A stretch of 64,000 bases of DNA from the NCBI RefSeq assembly GCF_024489055.1, contig NC_090234.1, positions 6,012,490 to 6,076,489 on the forward strand. Reading direction: 5' to 3'. Within the stretch, counting starts at the first letter, position 1. Every line of letters starts with the position of its first letter. The position numbers were made by a program, and so were the translations under genes. The notes beneath the pieces are model-generated. The model was not told where the DNA came from, searched no databases, and was given only the letters and a program-made list of their open reading frames with translations. Of the stretch, positions 1 through 11,760 are shown piece by piece. Source of the stretch: Chanodichthys erythropterus. Its lineage: Eukaryota > Chordata > Actinopteri > Cypriniformes > Xenocyprididae.

Positions 1-479
1 ATTATCATATTATATATAACTGTGGTGTTCTACAAAACAAACTAGAAATTAGATCACTTAATGTGAAATCCGTTTTCCCTCAAGAGCGTCGGCAGTGAAA
101 GCTTCACAGTATAGGCTACTTCTACATCACTCTTGTCAACGTAGTCTATAACAACAACAAAAACGTATATACTTAGTGGTTATTTTGGGGAAAAGCGCTG
201 GGGGATGTTTTACCCCAAGGGGGCGTTTTACCTTACCCTACTCAAAATAAATAAAAATAAAACGGACACATTTTGAACTGTTGAAATTGACCAAACACTG
301 AGCACAATTTAACTAAGTCATTGGACTATATCCAGGGGTCGTTTACATTTTGTTTAACAATGAAAAAATACATTCATCATATTTTCACAAAAACTCTACC
401 ATGTGGGCGATAAAATTAATCACTGGGCATTTAGCTGTCAGTTCAGCCATTTATGCAAATAGAGCTTTTTCAACAGGCG

Positions 480-790
480 AAGCGTCATCAGACATTACAG
501 AGCTGGTTTGATTAAACGCCTCTCGCGTGTATTGTGGCAGCGCTTTCACTGTGCTGTATTCACTGCTGTGTGATGAACGCCCAGCTGATCGCGTTGAATG
601 CGCGCTAATTAAAACCTATAAATTATGTTTCTGCACGAGTTCTTAAGGCTGGAGAGATAGCGGACTATTTAGCCATTATAACCGCCTAACCGACGCCGCC
701 TCTTCAGAATGAGCAGTAATACTGTCCTAATTAGAAATTAATTAAGTGCAAACGCGGTAAGTGTTTCAGGGACTCAAATATTGCGAACGA
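480..790. promoter_or_regulatory. Candidate non-coding regulatory block upstream of engrailed
   Basis: This block is of mixed composition and not obviously repetitive, unlike the AT-rich and transposon sequence around it. It holds several homeodomain-type TAAT/ATTA cores, including the pair CTAATTAGAAATTAATTAAG at about 724-743, and CpG-containing stretches. I see no open reading frame or splice structure in it. It lies about 6.5 kb upstream of the engrailed start codon, so a distal enhancer is a reasonable guess. The function is inferred only from position and composition. Confidence 0.3.
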
Positions 791-884
791 GGCTATATAT
801 TCCAATCTGACTTTCAGTTGTCCTGAATGAGGTCTAAATTAAATGTATTCTTATTTTTTTATCTAAATTAACCAGTTTTATATA

Positions 885-1070
885 TAGCAAAAAAAGTAGT
901 AACCATGTTTTTACCACAGTTTATTATGTAGTAGCTAGCCTATGTATAACCACAGTTTTACTAGTACAAATAGAACCATGGTTAAACTAAAATTGTTATG
1001 GTTAACTAACCATGGCTTTTTTGTGTTTTATTTGTAGTAAAACCATAGTTAATTTAGGCTATAGTATTAG
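885..1070. repeat. CCATGGTT-motif dispersed repeat (another copy at about 4117-4340)
   Basis: The stretch is built of recurring ACCATGGTT / AACCATGG motifs in both orientations, with TAGTAAAACCATAGTT-like arms. A related stretch with the same motifs lies at about 4117-4340. This looks like a short non-autonomous palindromic repeat family. It has no coding capacity. Confidence 0.55.
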
Positions 1071-1630
1071 GTTCCCAGCAAACACAAAACGTTTTTACAA
1101 CTTTTCACAACGTTGTATTTTGGTTGCAATTAGGTAATGTTGTAGTACAACGTTTTAAAAACGTTTTAAAAACGTTTTTTAAAATAAAAAAATAATGTAA
1201 CCAAAATAAAACGTTTTAAAAACGTTGTGAAAATACCAAGCTGGTATGTTTTCTTTAAGTAGTCAAAAAAACGTTAATATCACGTTTGTCTACTACGAAA
1301 ACGAAACTATACCAAATTGCAACTTTTGGGAGACGTTTTATTCAGGTGTTAAAATAACGTAATCTGCACGTTGGAATACGACGTTTAAAAAACGTCATGA
1401 CAGTACCAAAATACAACCATGTCAAAACAAAGACTATGCTAGGGCCAAAACACATACATTCTGTTTTTTTTTTATTATTTGTTGTGCAATAGCCTATAGC
1501 CTACTTTTATTTGTACACCACGTTGATCATTTCTGGTATATAAAACATATGTTTTCTTTAGTCAAAAAGAAAAAAAGAAAAGAAAAAGAAAACGTAAGTA
1601 TTCTAAAGCTATATTATATTATATTATATT

Positions 1631-2374
1631 AACCCCCCCCCCCCCCCCCATATTCAAATCCATCAGTTACAACCCCCCCCCCCCCCCCCCCCAATATTTC
1701 AACATGAAAATTACAGTAGATCTATACTAAAATATGTATAATTCATTTATTTTGTAACAATAATTTTGTTTATAATCGAATATGTGTTTGTCATAATAAA
1801 TTAGTAAAAAAATACCCCCCCCCTCCATTGAACCGATTGGTAACGCCCAACCAATGCGCATCGCATTTTCACCAAAACAACGCCAGTGGCGCTCTACTGT
1901 TTGAATGAATGAGAGCGGGTAGCACCAAAAAAGAAGAGAACCGCTGCCCAGCCGACTATATTAAACTTCTGTTCAAAGAGAGACGTTAAAAAGAATAAAG
2001 CATGTACTGAGAAGGAGGTATGAAAACATTGTAATAGTTAAGTACACTCCACATATATTTTAGCTAGCTAATCCATTGCAATTTAGCCATAACTATCAGT
2101 GTAACTGTAACCAATTACTAAAACAGCCATCTATTTTGTTACTTCATTTTTCAATAGCGTCTTATCAGTGACAAAAGTATTCAAATCGGTGTTTGTTTTC
2201 TTCCTTAATTAATCTGATTTTTGAATGAATTGGCTGAATGAACGATTTAAGTAGCTCACTCATTAAAACGTCGAATCGCTGCCACCTACTGGCGGTTTCA
2301 ATAACATAATTTATTTATTTTTAGAATCACTCCGTTATGTTAGAATTTGATGAATAGTTATTCCATAAAGTTAT

Positions 2375-2444
<70 letters not shown>

Positions 2445-2573
2445 GAAGAAATAAATTATCCAATAACGCTACACATAAAACAGATTTTTTTTTTTAATTA
2501 AAAAAAACACAAAAAAAACAGGCAGCATACCAACGCTCAACCCCCCAATGTTGAAACCAAATCTACGCCCTTG
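1631..2573. mobile_element. hAT-like non-autonomous element, 5'-truncated (copy 1 of a pair)
   Basis: Poly-C tracts (1633-1649 and about 1672-1692) are followed by sequence closely matching 61290-62501, including the same GATA microsatellite position (about 2375-2444). It ends at CAAATCTACGCCCTTG (2573), the same 3' terminus as the other copy. The 5' terminal repeat seen in the other copy is absent here. The segment matching the short transposase-like exon (around 1927-2017) has lost its ATG and is frame-disrupted. About 285 bp present in copy 2 is missing here, at a repeated AGGAGGTATGA motif. Confidence 0.7.
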
Positions 2574-2619
2574 ACTCCATCAGTAGCCTATTGTTTTAAC
2601 GCTGTAATGTAAACGATAG

Positions 2620-2790
2620 CTGCTTAACTTTTGACATGTTTAATTGGCGTGCGCATTTAACATTTCGAGTCCCGTGAGCAATCGGATTGGAGTCACCATG
2701 GAAACGGGGCGGCAACCAGGCGGCAACTCAACCAACTGACAAGTGTCAAGCAAGAGCACGACCGTCTGTCACTGTTATTTTCACTGCTTT
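2620..2790 (+). other. Possible non-coding first exon with a strong splice donor
   Basis: GC-richer, non-repetitive sequence carries an inverted CCAAT-type motif (CGGATTGG, about 2682) and an RFX/X-box-like GTCACCATGGAAAC (about 2691-2704). It ends in CTTTCAG followed by GTAAGT at 2791, a near-ideal donor. A downstream acceptor-like TTGCATTTCAG is present at about 3846-3856. A short ORF crosses the donor, but nothing in it resembles a known protein. A lncRNA or the 5' exon of a gene outside the window would fit, but this could also be chance. Confidence 0.25.
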
Positions 2791-3353
2791 CAGGTAAGTT
2801 TAGTGCCTAAAATTACACAAATAATACATACAACTGTTCTTGACACGTTCATACATGTAATTGACAAGCTTCTGTTGAATATTTTCTTCATAGAAAAGGT
2901 TTGTTGTCTTTGGAAAAAGATCGTTAGAATCTCAACCGTTAGGCTAACTTTAAGAGGTAGACTAACTTGACTTAAACTCTTATTTATGAAAGTTTGGGCT
3001 TTTAATCACATTTTATGTGTAGATTAGAGGTTTTGATAGTTTTGTAAATGATTTTCTGCCAATTTGTCAATGGATGATTAGAAAATATAACTTAAAAGTA
3101 TGCGGTGTACTGTTAATCGGTGACGTCACTTATATAGAGCATGAAAATGGGGTGAAACTAACGTTATTTCAAACATGTTTTGATATTTCATGGTAAATAA
3201 ATATTGATTAAAATTGCACTGTGATTTCAGGAGCGTCAGATATATGAATAATTTATATTTATTGCGTCCAAACATAATTAAGTGACATTGTATGAGGAAT
3301 ACTAAATAAGTAAAGCTACAAATGTAAATGCTGGCATCTTAAGACTTTTTTTT

Positions 3354-3475
3354 ACACACACACACACACACTCAGACAAACACACATAGCCTATATATAC
3401 ATATATATGTATATATATATATATACACATATATGTATATATATATACACATATATATACACACATATATATGTT
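3354..3475. repeat. CA and TATA/CA microsatellite cluster
   Basis: A CA run at about 3354-3371 is followed by alternating TATATACACATATATG units to about 3475. A T-run follows at about 3520-3539. The ORFs read across this stretch are low-complexity Tyr/Ile/Cys/Val strings and are not genes. Confidence 0.85.
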
Positions 3476-4412
3476 CTGTATATTATTCTTTCTCATTTCT
3501 GCATTTCACCTCTATTCTATTTTTTTTTTTTTTTTTTTTAATAAACCTGACATTGAATACTACATTTTGTTGGCCCTGTGACAACTTGTTTATGTTCCTA
3601 GATTCTTCCATGTTAAAGTTTGATCAAAAGTTTATCAAGTATTCAAAAAATTCATCAAATATTTTTTGAGTCCTCTATGGCCATCTTGTTTAACTCTGCA
3701 TTGAGGACACTTGGTATAGAGTTAGCAACCTACAGTAAGGTCCAACATAATTCAAAATGAGACAGATGATAATAAAAAAAGTACTGAGCATTGTGAATGT
3801 AAGAGCCTCACATTATATTAATAACAATCATTGTTGGTGTGTGAATTGCATTTCAGGGCAGTTTGTGAAGACGAGATGCTGTGACAACCTGGACAGAAGT
3901 CAGTTCCAGATCCACCTTCAACACCAGACTTCTCATATGGATTGCTGTATACTAGCATATTATTATTCGCTTCAGAATTGGGTGCATGCAGACAAATGTT
4001 TATAACATTCTTTCTTTCTGGTGTTGTGTCGAATTCTGTGACCTACCAAATCATATGACTATAGGCATTGCATTGACCTAATCTGACTAAACCTAACCCT
4101 AATCCTACCCTTTTGATAATTAACCATGGTTTTACTATAGTAAAATCTTGTTGTTGTTTTTTTTTTGTTGTTGTTGTTTTTTTGACGTATTGATTACCAT
4201 TTGTATAATCACACAAATACCATAGTTAAAACTGTTTTTCTAGCAGAACCATGGTTCATTTGTGGTAACCATGGAATTACTACAATGACTATATTTTTTT
4301 GCTTTTAATCATGGTAAAACCATGATAAATTTCCATAACCTACACCTTATAACCTACTAGGGTCACATAATTTAGTGGGTTACAGAATTCGGCATTATAA
4401 CTGTTTGGATCA

Positions 4413-5523
4413 GCAATTAAAGGGTTAGTTCAACCAAAAATGAAAATAATATCATTAATTACTCACCCTTGTGTCAGTCTACACCCGTTAGACCTTCGTT
4501 GATCTTCGGAACACAAATTAAGATATTTTTGCTGAAATCTGATGGCTCAGTGAGGCCTCCATTGCCAGCAAGTTAAAGGATTAGTTCACTTTTTGAATGA
4601 CAATGTCCTGATAATTTACTCACCCCATGTCATCCAAGATGTTCATGTCTTTCTTTGGTCAAAAAGAAATGAAGGTTTTTGATGAAAACATTCCAGGATT
4701 ATTCTCCTTATAGTGGACTTCAGTGGACTCCAGACGATTGAAGGTCAAAATTACAGTTTCAGTGCAACTTAAAAGGCTTTCAGTGATACCAGACAAGGAA
4801 TAAGGGTCTTATCTAGCAAAACGGTCAGCCGTTTTTTTAAAAATACAACTGCATATGCTTTATAAACAGAAATGATCGCCTTGCGAGTGCTTTCATGTTC
4901 CGTATTCTTCTAATGCTGTATATCCAATGCCTTCCCTATTCTACGTACGGAAAAAAACTGAACTGGTGCCGGGTTCGTTCCGTAAGTTGAATAGGGAAGG
5001 CGTAGGACATACAGCGTAAGCTTTTTGAAGCATACACAACCCAGGAGCACTCGCAAGGCGATCATTTGTGTTTATAAATCATATACAGTTATTTTTTATT
5101 TTTTTCGAAAATGACTGATCGTTTCACTAGATAAGATTCTTATTCCTTGTCTGGTATCATTTAAAGCCCTTTTAAGCTGCACTGAAACTGTAATTTTGAC
5201 TTTCAACCATCTGGGATCCATTGAAGACCACTATAAGGAGAATAATCCTGGAATGTTTTAATCAAAAACCTTCATTTCTTTTCGACTGAAGAAAGAAAGA
5301 CATGAACATCTTGGATGACATGGGGTGACTAAATTATCAGGACATTGTCATTCAGAAAGTGAACTAATCCTTTAATTTACACTTTCAGTGCCCAGAGAGG
5401 TACTAAAACGTTTAAAACAGTACAGCGGGCCTACTAATATTAGTATTGGGTCTTAATATTGTAGAACAGCACAAGGGTGAGTAATAATATTGACATAATT
5501 TTCATTTTTGGGTTTACTATGTC
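4413..5523. mobile_element. Two nested palindromic TTAA-type elements
   Basis: The outer element starts TTAAAGGGTTAGTTCA (about 4417) and its mirror image ends near 5523, with matching ACTCACCCTTGTG arms. Inside it lies a second palindrome flanked by TTAA (4573-4576 and 5372-5375). Its arms start AAGGATTAGTTCACTTT and run for roughly 270 bp on each side, meeting a centre near 4970. TTAA targets are typical of piggyBac-superfamily elements. No transposase is encoded, so both are non-autonomous foldback elements. Confidence 0.75.
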
Positions 5524-6304
5524 ATTAAGACAGCTCCTAGCTGCCACCTACTGGCATAACAATGTAACCTGCAATGAAAGCGCTGAAAAATCGAGAAATC
5601 GCTAACATAGTTTCTCAAAATCAGGTATTTATTGAACAATAAACTTCTTATTTAATATATATTTTTTAAGTTCCGATGCCTATATATCTGTAATTTGTGT
5701 TGAAAAAAATCCTTAAAATATAAGCATTAGTTTTACTGCAAACAAGTGATTAAAATATAATTATTATAATCGCAATAAAATAATTTGTATCTATTTAAAA
5801 TGAAATACTTTACAATTTACAAATTAAATGTTTTTTTCTTCTGTAAAAACATCTGTCCTCTGAAATTTCTTGGAATTTGTTAATGATCCATATTTAAATT
5901 CGCCAGTCATTGCATAATTTTCATGTGTTTTATTTATTTACATATTTACCTTTTTTTCCATATCATGTTACTTTTTTTACATTTTGTGAATAAATATGAG
6001 TGACAAAATTTGTGTGTAGTATAAATTATTAGGCCTACATATATGTTAATGTAGGCTTATACAATGGACAACAACCAGAGGTCTGCTCTACAGGTAAGGT
6101 AGTGCAATGTAAAAAAAGTTCTGCTGAATATTCAGATTTACAGAAATGTTGTAAACTGACATAATAGCTTATGATGAATTATAAAGAAATATAAAATACA
6201 CCACTTAATGTATTTATCTTACTATACATTTATGTTTTATATATTTGTTTTATATGGTTTTAGTCATTTTATCTGGAAAGATAACACTAAAAAAAACATT
6301 TTGA
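5524..6304. other. AT-rich intergenic sequence
   Basis: I see no gene, splice structure or clear repeat boundary in this AT-rich stretch. It merges on the right with the ACGTTTT-rich arm described for 1074-6542. Confidence 0.6.
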
Positions 6305-6685
6305 TGGCAGCATATGAAGTACCAGTTTGGACGTGTCAAGTACGTTTTTAAAACGTTGCAAGGAGACATTCAGACGTGATAAAAACGTTATAAAGACTTT
6401 TCTGCAATGTTGTGAAAAAACGTATTTATAACGTAAAAAAAACCCGACATCTGTCGTATTAAATACGTCCGATTAAAACGTTATCACGACCTTTTCACAA
6501 CGTGAAAAAAACGTTTTTACAACGTTATTGTGTTTGCTGGGTTATTGTTTTAATACTAGCCTATTATCAATTTATATGCTATTTAGGAGACTCTCTTATC
6601 AAGCTAATTTGGCTTTGGCTTTAAAAGTAAAGCAGACTTAAGTATTTTTGTTGTATATGTCGTCGAAATGTAGGTTTAAAATGTA

Positions 6686-6687
<2 letters not shown>

Positions 6688-6721
<34 letters not shown>
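6688..6721. repeat. GT microsatellite
   Basis: An uninterrupted GT dinucleotide run lies about 600 bp upstream of the engrailed start codon. Confidence 0.9.
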
Positions 6722-6724
<3 letters not shown>

Positions 6725-6839
6725 ATAATCAAATGTAAAAATGCATGCCATATAACATTCTTATAGGTATTGTCTTGTTATTCTCAAGATCTGTAAATGG
6801 CTAAAGATATTTGAAGACTTGTTTTCCATTTTGATTCAC

Positions 6840-7317
6840 TCCTCTGTCTCACTGGGTGAATTTGAGCGCGACAGCAGGCAGAAGTGAGCGCGATCTCTGT
6901 GCCGTGTTTGATATCTACGAGCACAGGCGCGGAACGGAATTGGACGCGGACACACGTGGCGTTGAGCTTCTTTGTCACGGATAGGCTCCCCACTCATCTA
7001 TATGATCTGATGTGTTTCCGGTTAGTGGCCACTAAGAGTGGTTGTGCATGAGTAGAGTTCCAGAGAAAAAGAGGTGTCAAACTCGGGTCTGGCAATGCAG
7101 AGGGTGTACAAACGCTGCGCTGTCAGTCCTCTCAAAACACGCTTAAAGTGACAGACAACACGCGAGCGTTATGTCAACAAGTTGACTTACAAAATGTACT
7201 CAGTTTCGCGGGGAATTAGCGCTTTGACATGGATACCTAGATAACATTGTCCTGTCTCTTGGTGTATTTGGAACACAACCGGTTACAATCCAACCGCTGG
7301 AGCGAATATCAGCTGTT
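6840..7317 (+). promoter_or_regulatory. CpG-rich promoter / 5'UTR region of engrailed
   Basis: Composition changes sharply from AT-rich flank to CpG-rich sequence (GAGCGCGACAG, GGCGCGGAACGG, GCGAGCG and similar) and stays GC-rich through exon 1, as is usual at vertebrate developmental gene promoters. I could not identify a convincing TATA box, so the transcription start is not placed. Short ORFs on the minus strand here are shadows of this composition. Confidence 0.5.
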
Positions 7318-7892
7318 ATGGAAGAGCAGCGGGACCAGAGTGAAGATGACACCGTTTCTCTGCCCTCTCCGCCGGCTGCGCACCACACGCACAGAACCAC
7401 AAACTTTTTCATTGACAACATCCTCAGACCGGACTTCGGCTGCAGAAGGGAGCGGGTTGCAGGCGCGCACGCGTCGGACAGGGGAGTGCGGGGTATTGCT
7501 GTGCGCCGCGCGCCTTGCCCGGATTCCAACTGCAGCAGCGACAGTGTTTCATCATCAGCCTCCTCCACCGTTTCGTCTCCAGTCAGCAGTAGGCATTCCA
7601 GGGCAGACGAGGCCGATAGAGGGAACGCGGCGAAATTTGGGCTTGTCTCAGCGTCATCTGTTACTTTGAACAGCCCAGGTGAAACCTCCTCGCCCAGTAA
7701 AGACACCCTGTGGCCCGCCTGGGTTTATTGCACGAGATACTCTGATCGGCCTTCATCTGGTAAGGCATCTGGTAATACTTCTGTTGAGTAGCCTATATTT
7801 TCTTTCCGTAAAGGCCGTAGGATTCGGTTACTTTCGATCATTGCTATTTTAATTTTTTATGAGCTGGAGAAATATTCGAGCTGAGGAACACA

Positions 7893-7954
<62 letters not shown>

Positions 7955-10132
7955 ATAATCACACTCTGAAAAATTATGGGTTAAAAATAACCCATGTTTG
8001 GTTAAATATGGACAAACTCAGTTATTGGGTTGTTTTGACCCAACCTGCTAGTTTTAACTACTGTTTAAAAATTACTAGGCTATATTGCTAGCCTAAAATG
8101 AACCCAAAATAGGTTTGAAATGTATTAATATGTTTTATAAATGAACATTTATTAATAGGTTTAATTAATAATAAACAATAAAAATGTATTGAATTGCTTA
8201 TTAATAAATGTTCACCTTTTGATTATTATTGTTGCTTCTAGTAATTATGTGTCTGATTTTTAATTTTCAACCTATTTTGGGTTAATTTTGAGCCAGCCAT
8301 ATAATCATTTTTTAAACAATAGTTGAGTTAAATAAAACTTCCCAGCATGTTGGGCAAACATTTAACCACTGAGTTTGTTCGTTTTCAACCCAACTTGAGT
8401 GTTTTTAACCCAGCATTTGTTGGAGTGTATAGGCCTTCCTCTTTTAGGAATTAGGATCCAACAGAAAAGGCCACAAACCACAACAGAAGTGTTTTTCTTT
8501 TACAACATGCATGATCCAGATGGGTTTCCATTTGTAAGACATTAATAGTTTTTAAAAGCCTTGGCGTTTTTATATTATGATTAATGCAAAAATTCTATAT
8601 ATAGAAAATGCTGGGTTGTATATATTAACCTAAATATAGATTGAAACAACCCTATAATGACAACGACAATAATAGTAATAATGATACCTAGTAAAGTTTG
8701 TAGAAATTTGAGAAAGGCAAGTCTGAATGTTTAAAATAGTTTAACAAGCTATACGTCTGTAGAATTTAAGATTGAAATAGTTTTAAAATGACAGCGACAA
8801 TAACAATAATCGTCATCGTGGAAAAAGTCTTTTCAGGCGCATCAAATAAACGTCGTTTAATAATAAACGCTATAAACGTCGTGCAAGAACAAAAACTACT
8901 ATATAGGCATAATTGTTGAATAAATCTAACTAATCTTTGAACAAAATTTAAAGTTTTTAAATGCGTTCGATTGAGCTCGAATTTTAGCTTTAAACTTGTG
9001 GCTTTGTACTGTCATAAGTTAGACAGTTTTATTTACTCTCGCATTTAGCTGAACGCGTATTAATTTTAATTTTGTCAATGTTTAATTAGATGCTCTCTCT
9101 TTCTCATTTTACCATTTACAATGGAGTGAATTGACGTTTCCTTTCATCGAAGGTAATATGAATATATATCCTTTTTAAAGTCGCTACATCTCTAGGCAGT
9201 TTTGCTTTTGTCGCTTTGCTGAATTTTGCATTTAAGACAAGTTCAATTGCATTGGGCGTCTAAACGAATATAATTTATGTAATTTATTATATGATATCTA
9301 TAATAAATTCCTTTCATAGAACACTTCTTAAAATAAAAAAAAATCCTTAATGTGAAGAACATTTTTTAAAAAAAATCTAAAGAACCTCGAGATTCCATGG
9401 ATATTAAAGGTTCTTCATGGAATCATCAAACTCAGTAAAGAACCTTTAATTTCAAGAGAAAATATACTTCTGTAAGAAAACAGTAGACTCGGTTATGGCT
9501 CAGTATTTATTATTTGTAACATCATAAAAGTATAATTCATATCGATAGCCATATGTGTAGAAGTGAAATATTTCCACCAATAGGAAGCAACAATTAGCGT
9601 TACACATGTTGAAATAAATCTCTTGACGGGGATTTCTAAGCTACTGATTCTTATGGTTTGAAAAAGAAGAATCTCTTCTGATATGTATTTATTCCAGTGG
9701 TGTATGACAACAATACTCAACACGCAGTGCCCTATTGTGTGTGTAGTCCAAAATGGCTTTGACACTTAATGAGATGGTTGATATTCATGGATTCGTCTCA
9801 TTGTTGTCTCCACACAAGGCCCAAGGACCCGGAAATTGAAAAAGAAGAAAAACGACAGTGAGGATAAACGACCCAGAACGGCGTTCACAGCTGAGCAGCT
9901 CCAGAGACTGAAGGCTGAGTTCGGGGCGAGCCGCTATATCACAGAGCAGAGGCGGCAGGCCCTGGCGCGAGAGCTCAGCCTCAATGAGTCGCAGATTAAA
10001 ATCTGGTTCCAGAACAAACGCGCTAAAATCAAGAAGGCCAGCGGATTCAAGAACGGCCTGGCGATGCAGCTAATGGCGCAGGGACTGTACAACCATTCCA
10101 CCACCACCGTTCAAGAAGAGGACGGCAACTAG
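7318..10132 (+). CDS. eng1: Engrailed homeobox transcription factor, engrailed-1 class
   Basis: Nuclear sequence-specific repressor of midbrain-hindbrain, limb/fin and neuronal patterning. Exons are 7318-7759 and 9819-10132, giving 251 aa. The donor is CATCTG|GTAAGG and the acceptor CACACAAG|GC, and they split the Gly-148 codon in frame. Domains in order: EH1 Groucho-binding motif FFIDNIL (residues 30-36); Ser-rich linker (about 68-95); EH2 Pbx-binding motif WPAWVYCTRYSDRP (132-145); basic EH3; homeodomain (163-222) with WFQNKR containing Q50 and N51; EH5 tail ending in STTTVQEEDGN. The tail and the insig2 neighbour favour the en1 class. The short N terminus, without long Ala/His tracts, fits a teleost copy, possibly the b paralogue, though a versus b is not proven. 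Homeodomain residues G21, S23, A33 and R36 differ from the usual vertebrate Q/N/T/Q. The start matches the family MEEQR-type N terminus. Confidence 0.96.
7892..7953. repeat. CA microsatellite in engrailed intron
   Basis: A long CA run begins about 130 bp after the exon 1 splice donor. Confidence 0.95.
7968..8427. mobile_element. Palindromic MITE in engrailed intron
   Basis: The left end ACACTCTGAAAAATTATGGG and the right end, whose reverse complement begins ACACTCCAACAAATGCTGGG, are inverted repeats. Subterminal GGGTTAAAAATAACCC and GGGTTGTTTTGACCCAACC motifs recur. The element is about 460 bp and encodes nothing. I could not fix the target duplication. Confidence 0.65.
9310..9475. repeat. 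Short dispersed repeat in engrailed intron (AAAGAACCTTTAA family)
   Basis: Arms such as AAAGGTTCTTCATGGAATC and AAAGAACCTTTAATTTCAAG form partial inverted repeats. A related tail (AACCCTTTTAATGTTCC...TCTAAGAGTG) appears at about 63857-63897. Confidence 0.5.
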
Positions 10133-10591
10133 CAAAGACTGAGAGAAAAGGGTCGACCGAGTGAAGTGAAGCAAAACTAAATTACTTGACCAGACGTTAC
10201 AAAGGGAGATTATTATCAACCTTTTTGGACGAGCGTTTTTTGACGTTGTTGTTGTTTTTACAATATCTACAAACGTGGGATTAATGAAAACGTAGCGCTC
10301 ATTTTTATTTTGATGAGACAATTCAAATCCAGATGGATCGCGTTTTGTTGTTCGAAATTTTCACGTGCCACTATCGGTCAAATGGCACTTAACATTTAAT
10401 CTAAATTCTTGTTTTTATACTGTTAAAAGCAATATTTCTTCGTGCCAAAGATGTTATTCGATTAATGTATCCAAATTACAGTACAGGCTTCATTTTTTTG
10501 AATATTTGTCTTTGCTGATGGGACTTGGGATAATGGGAGACTTATCTGATATCAGATATTATTCTTTACAAGATATTTAATACTGTATCCA

Positions 10592-10597
10592 AATAAA
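10592..10597 (+). terminator. Polyadenylation signal of engrailed
   Basis: AATAAA lies 460 nt after the stop codon, followed by a GT-rich stretch (TTTTGTACCTGC and GGACTTTGTTT). This gives a 3'UTR of roughly 480 nt. A second AATAAA at about 10765 is a possible alternative. Confidence 0.6.
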
Positions 10598-11019
10598 AAC
10601 ATTTTGTACCTGCAAAACGGCCTCTGGACTTTGTTTATTTTCTCTTTATTTTATTGTATTTTTTCTTGCACCGGGAATCAGAGACAGACAGAGCGCCAAC
10701 GGAGTGACCATAAAATTGTGTCATCAAATTTGTTTCGCCATTATGTTTACTCAAGTTTCTCACAATAAAACGACTCTCCACACAGACAGCGTGATTATTT
10801 AACATATAGTCTGCTGCATTTTAAATAAAAAAACACAATCTAAAGTGTAATCAAGACATTGAATTTACAATATTTAAATACAGGCTGATATAGATCAGGA
10901 TAAAGAAATGTACACATTATTAATTTATGTGGGAAGATGAAGACATGCGAGTATATTTTAACTGAAGGGAAAGTAAGGCTTGTTGTTTCTAATTCCATTA
11001 ACGTTAGCTGCTTTGAGAA

Positions 11020-11760
11020 TTTGAGAACAGTTGTTGAGGGATTTTTTCGCGGTTGTGTGCATACCTCAGCTTTTCTGTAACCGATTAATCAAACCAAAGA
11101 TACAGAGTCGTGAACACCTTATCCAGATGGGAATCTGTGTTTGTTTTCTGAAGCTCTATGCCCGGGGCAGCGTCACAGGACATCTGCATTGGACATACAG
11201 CATGCGCGTCTTCGGATCCGTGGTTTCTCACACCTTCACCGTCTCCTCCTCTATGGTCCTCTACATGAGACGCGCCCTAACAGGCTCGGCTGAATGCAGG
11301 AATTAGCAACTGTCAAGTTCAGAAGTGAGTCACACCTGATTGAGATCTTGGCCTGCAAACCTATTTAAAACCACAATAGAAATAGCCTTCATATTATGAC
11401 TTCGAAATAATAAACTACGGTTCCTGCCGGTAACCCTTGATCGTTCTCCAGGAATATCTGCCACGCTAGTTTGTTTGAAGAATCGCCGCAAAGCGTTCTA
11501 GTTTGGCTAAAGCTTGTCTTTGCGGTTAAGCCGTAACGCGTCACTTCGCAATAGTCACCAGCAAATCTTGTGGAGAATTCGGAAACGATTATAAGAGCAA
11601 ACGAGATGTTGCTGCCAGATATTATTCGCCATCAATCACTGCTAAAAATCTCACTTTGCCTCTTGACTTCCGCCGCCACGCCAGGCTTGAATCTAGATTT
11701 GGTGTATAGGCCTAGTCTATCCTGATCAACAGAGGCAGATGAAGACAAGACAAGAAAACA
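11020..11760. promoter_or_regulatory. Candidate non-coding regulatory block downstream of engrailed (A)
   Basis: About 740 bp of balanced composition, without repeat structure, lies 0.9 kb past the engrailed 3' end, between AT-rich sequence and a GT microsatellite. A 91-residue ORF is open (11031-11306) but resembles no protein I know and has no splice context, so I do not call it a gene. Developmental transcription factor genes often have flanking conserved enhancers, and that role is inferred here from position and composition only. Confidence 0.3.

Larger units (their letters stand above)
1074..6542. repeat. Inverted pair of repeat ends 5.5 kb apart (CCCAGCAAACACA ... TGTGTTTGCTGGG)
   Basis: The left arm (1074-1430) starts CCCAGCAAACACAAAACG and is full of AACGTT/ACGTTTT motifs. 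The right arm (about 6305-6542) is its approximate reverse complement and ends at GTTTGCTGGG. Similarity seems to continue a little outside the arms, since the left flank GGCTATAGTATTAGG resembles the reverse complement of the right flank. They may bound one large non-autonomous element carrying later insertions (1631-2573 and 4413-5523), or be two solo arms in opposite orientation. I found no clear target duplication. Confidence 0.5.

Noticed and set aside
2375..2444. Regularly spaced repeat that might suggest a CRISPR-like array
   Set aside because: Uninterrupted tetranucleotide with no spacers, in a vertebrate genome.
7200..7706. 168-residue minus-strand ORF and 140-residue second plus-strand frame over engrailed exon 1
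   Set aside because: Both are shadows of the real exon 1 frame, which carries the EH1 and EH2 motifs and joins exon 2 in frame.
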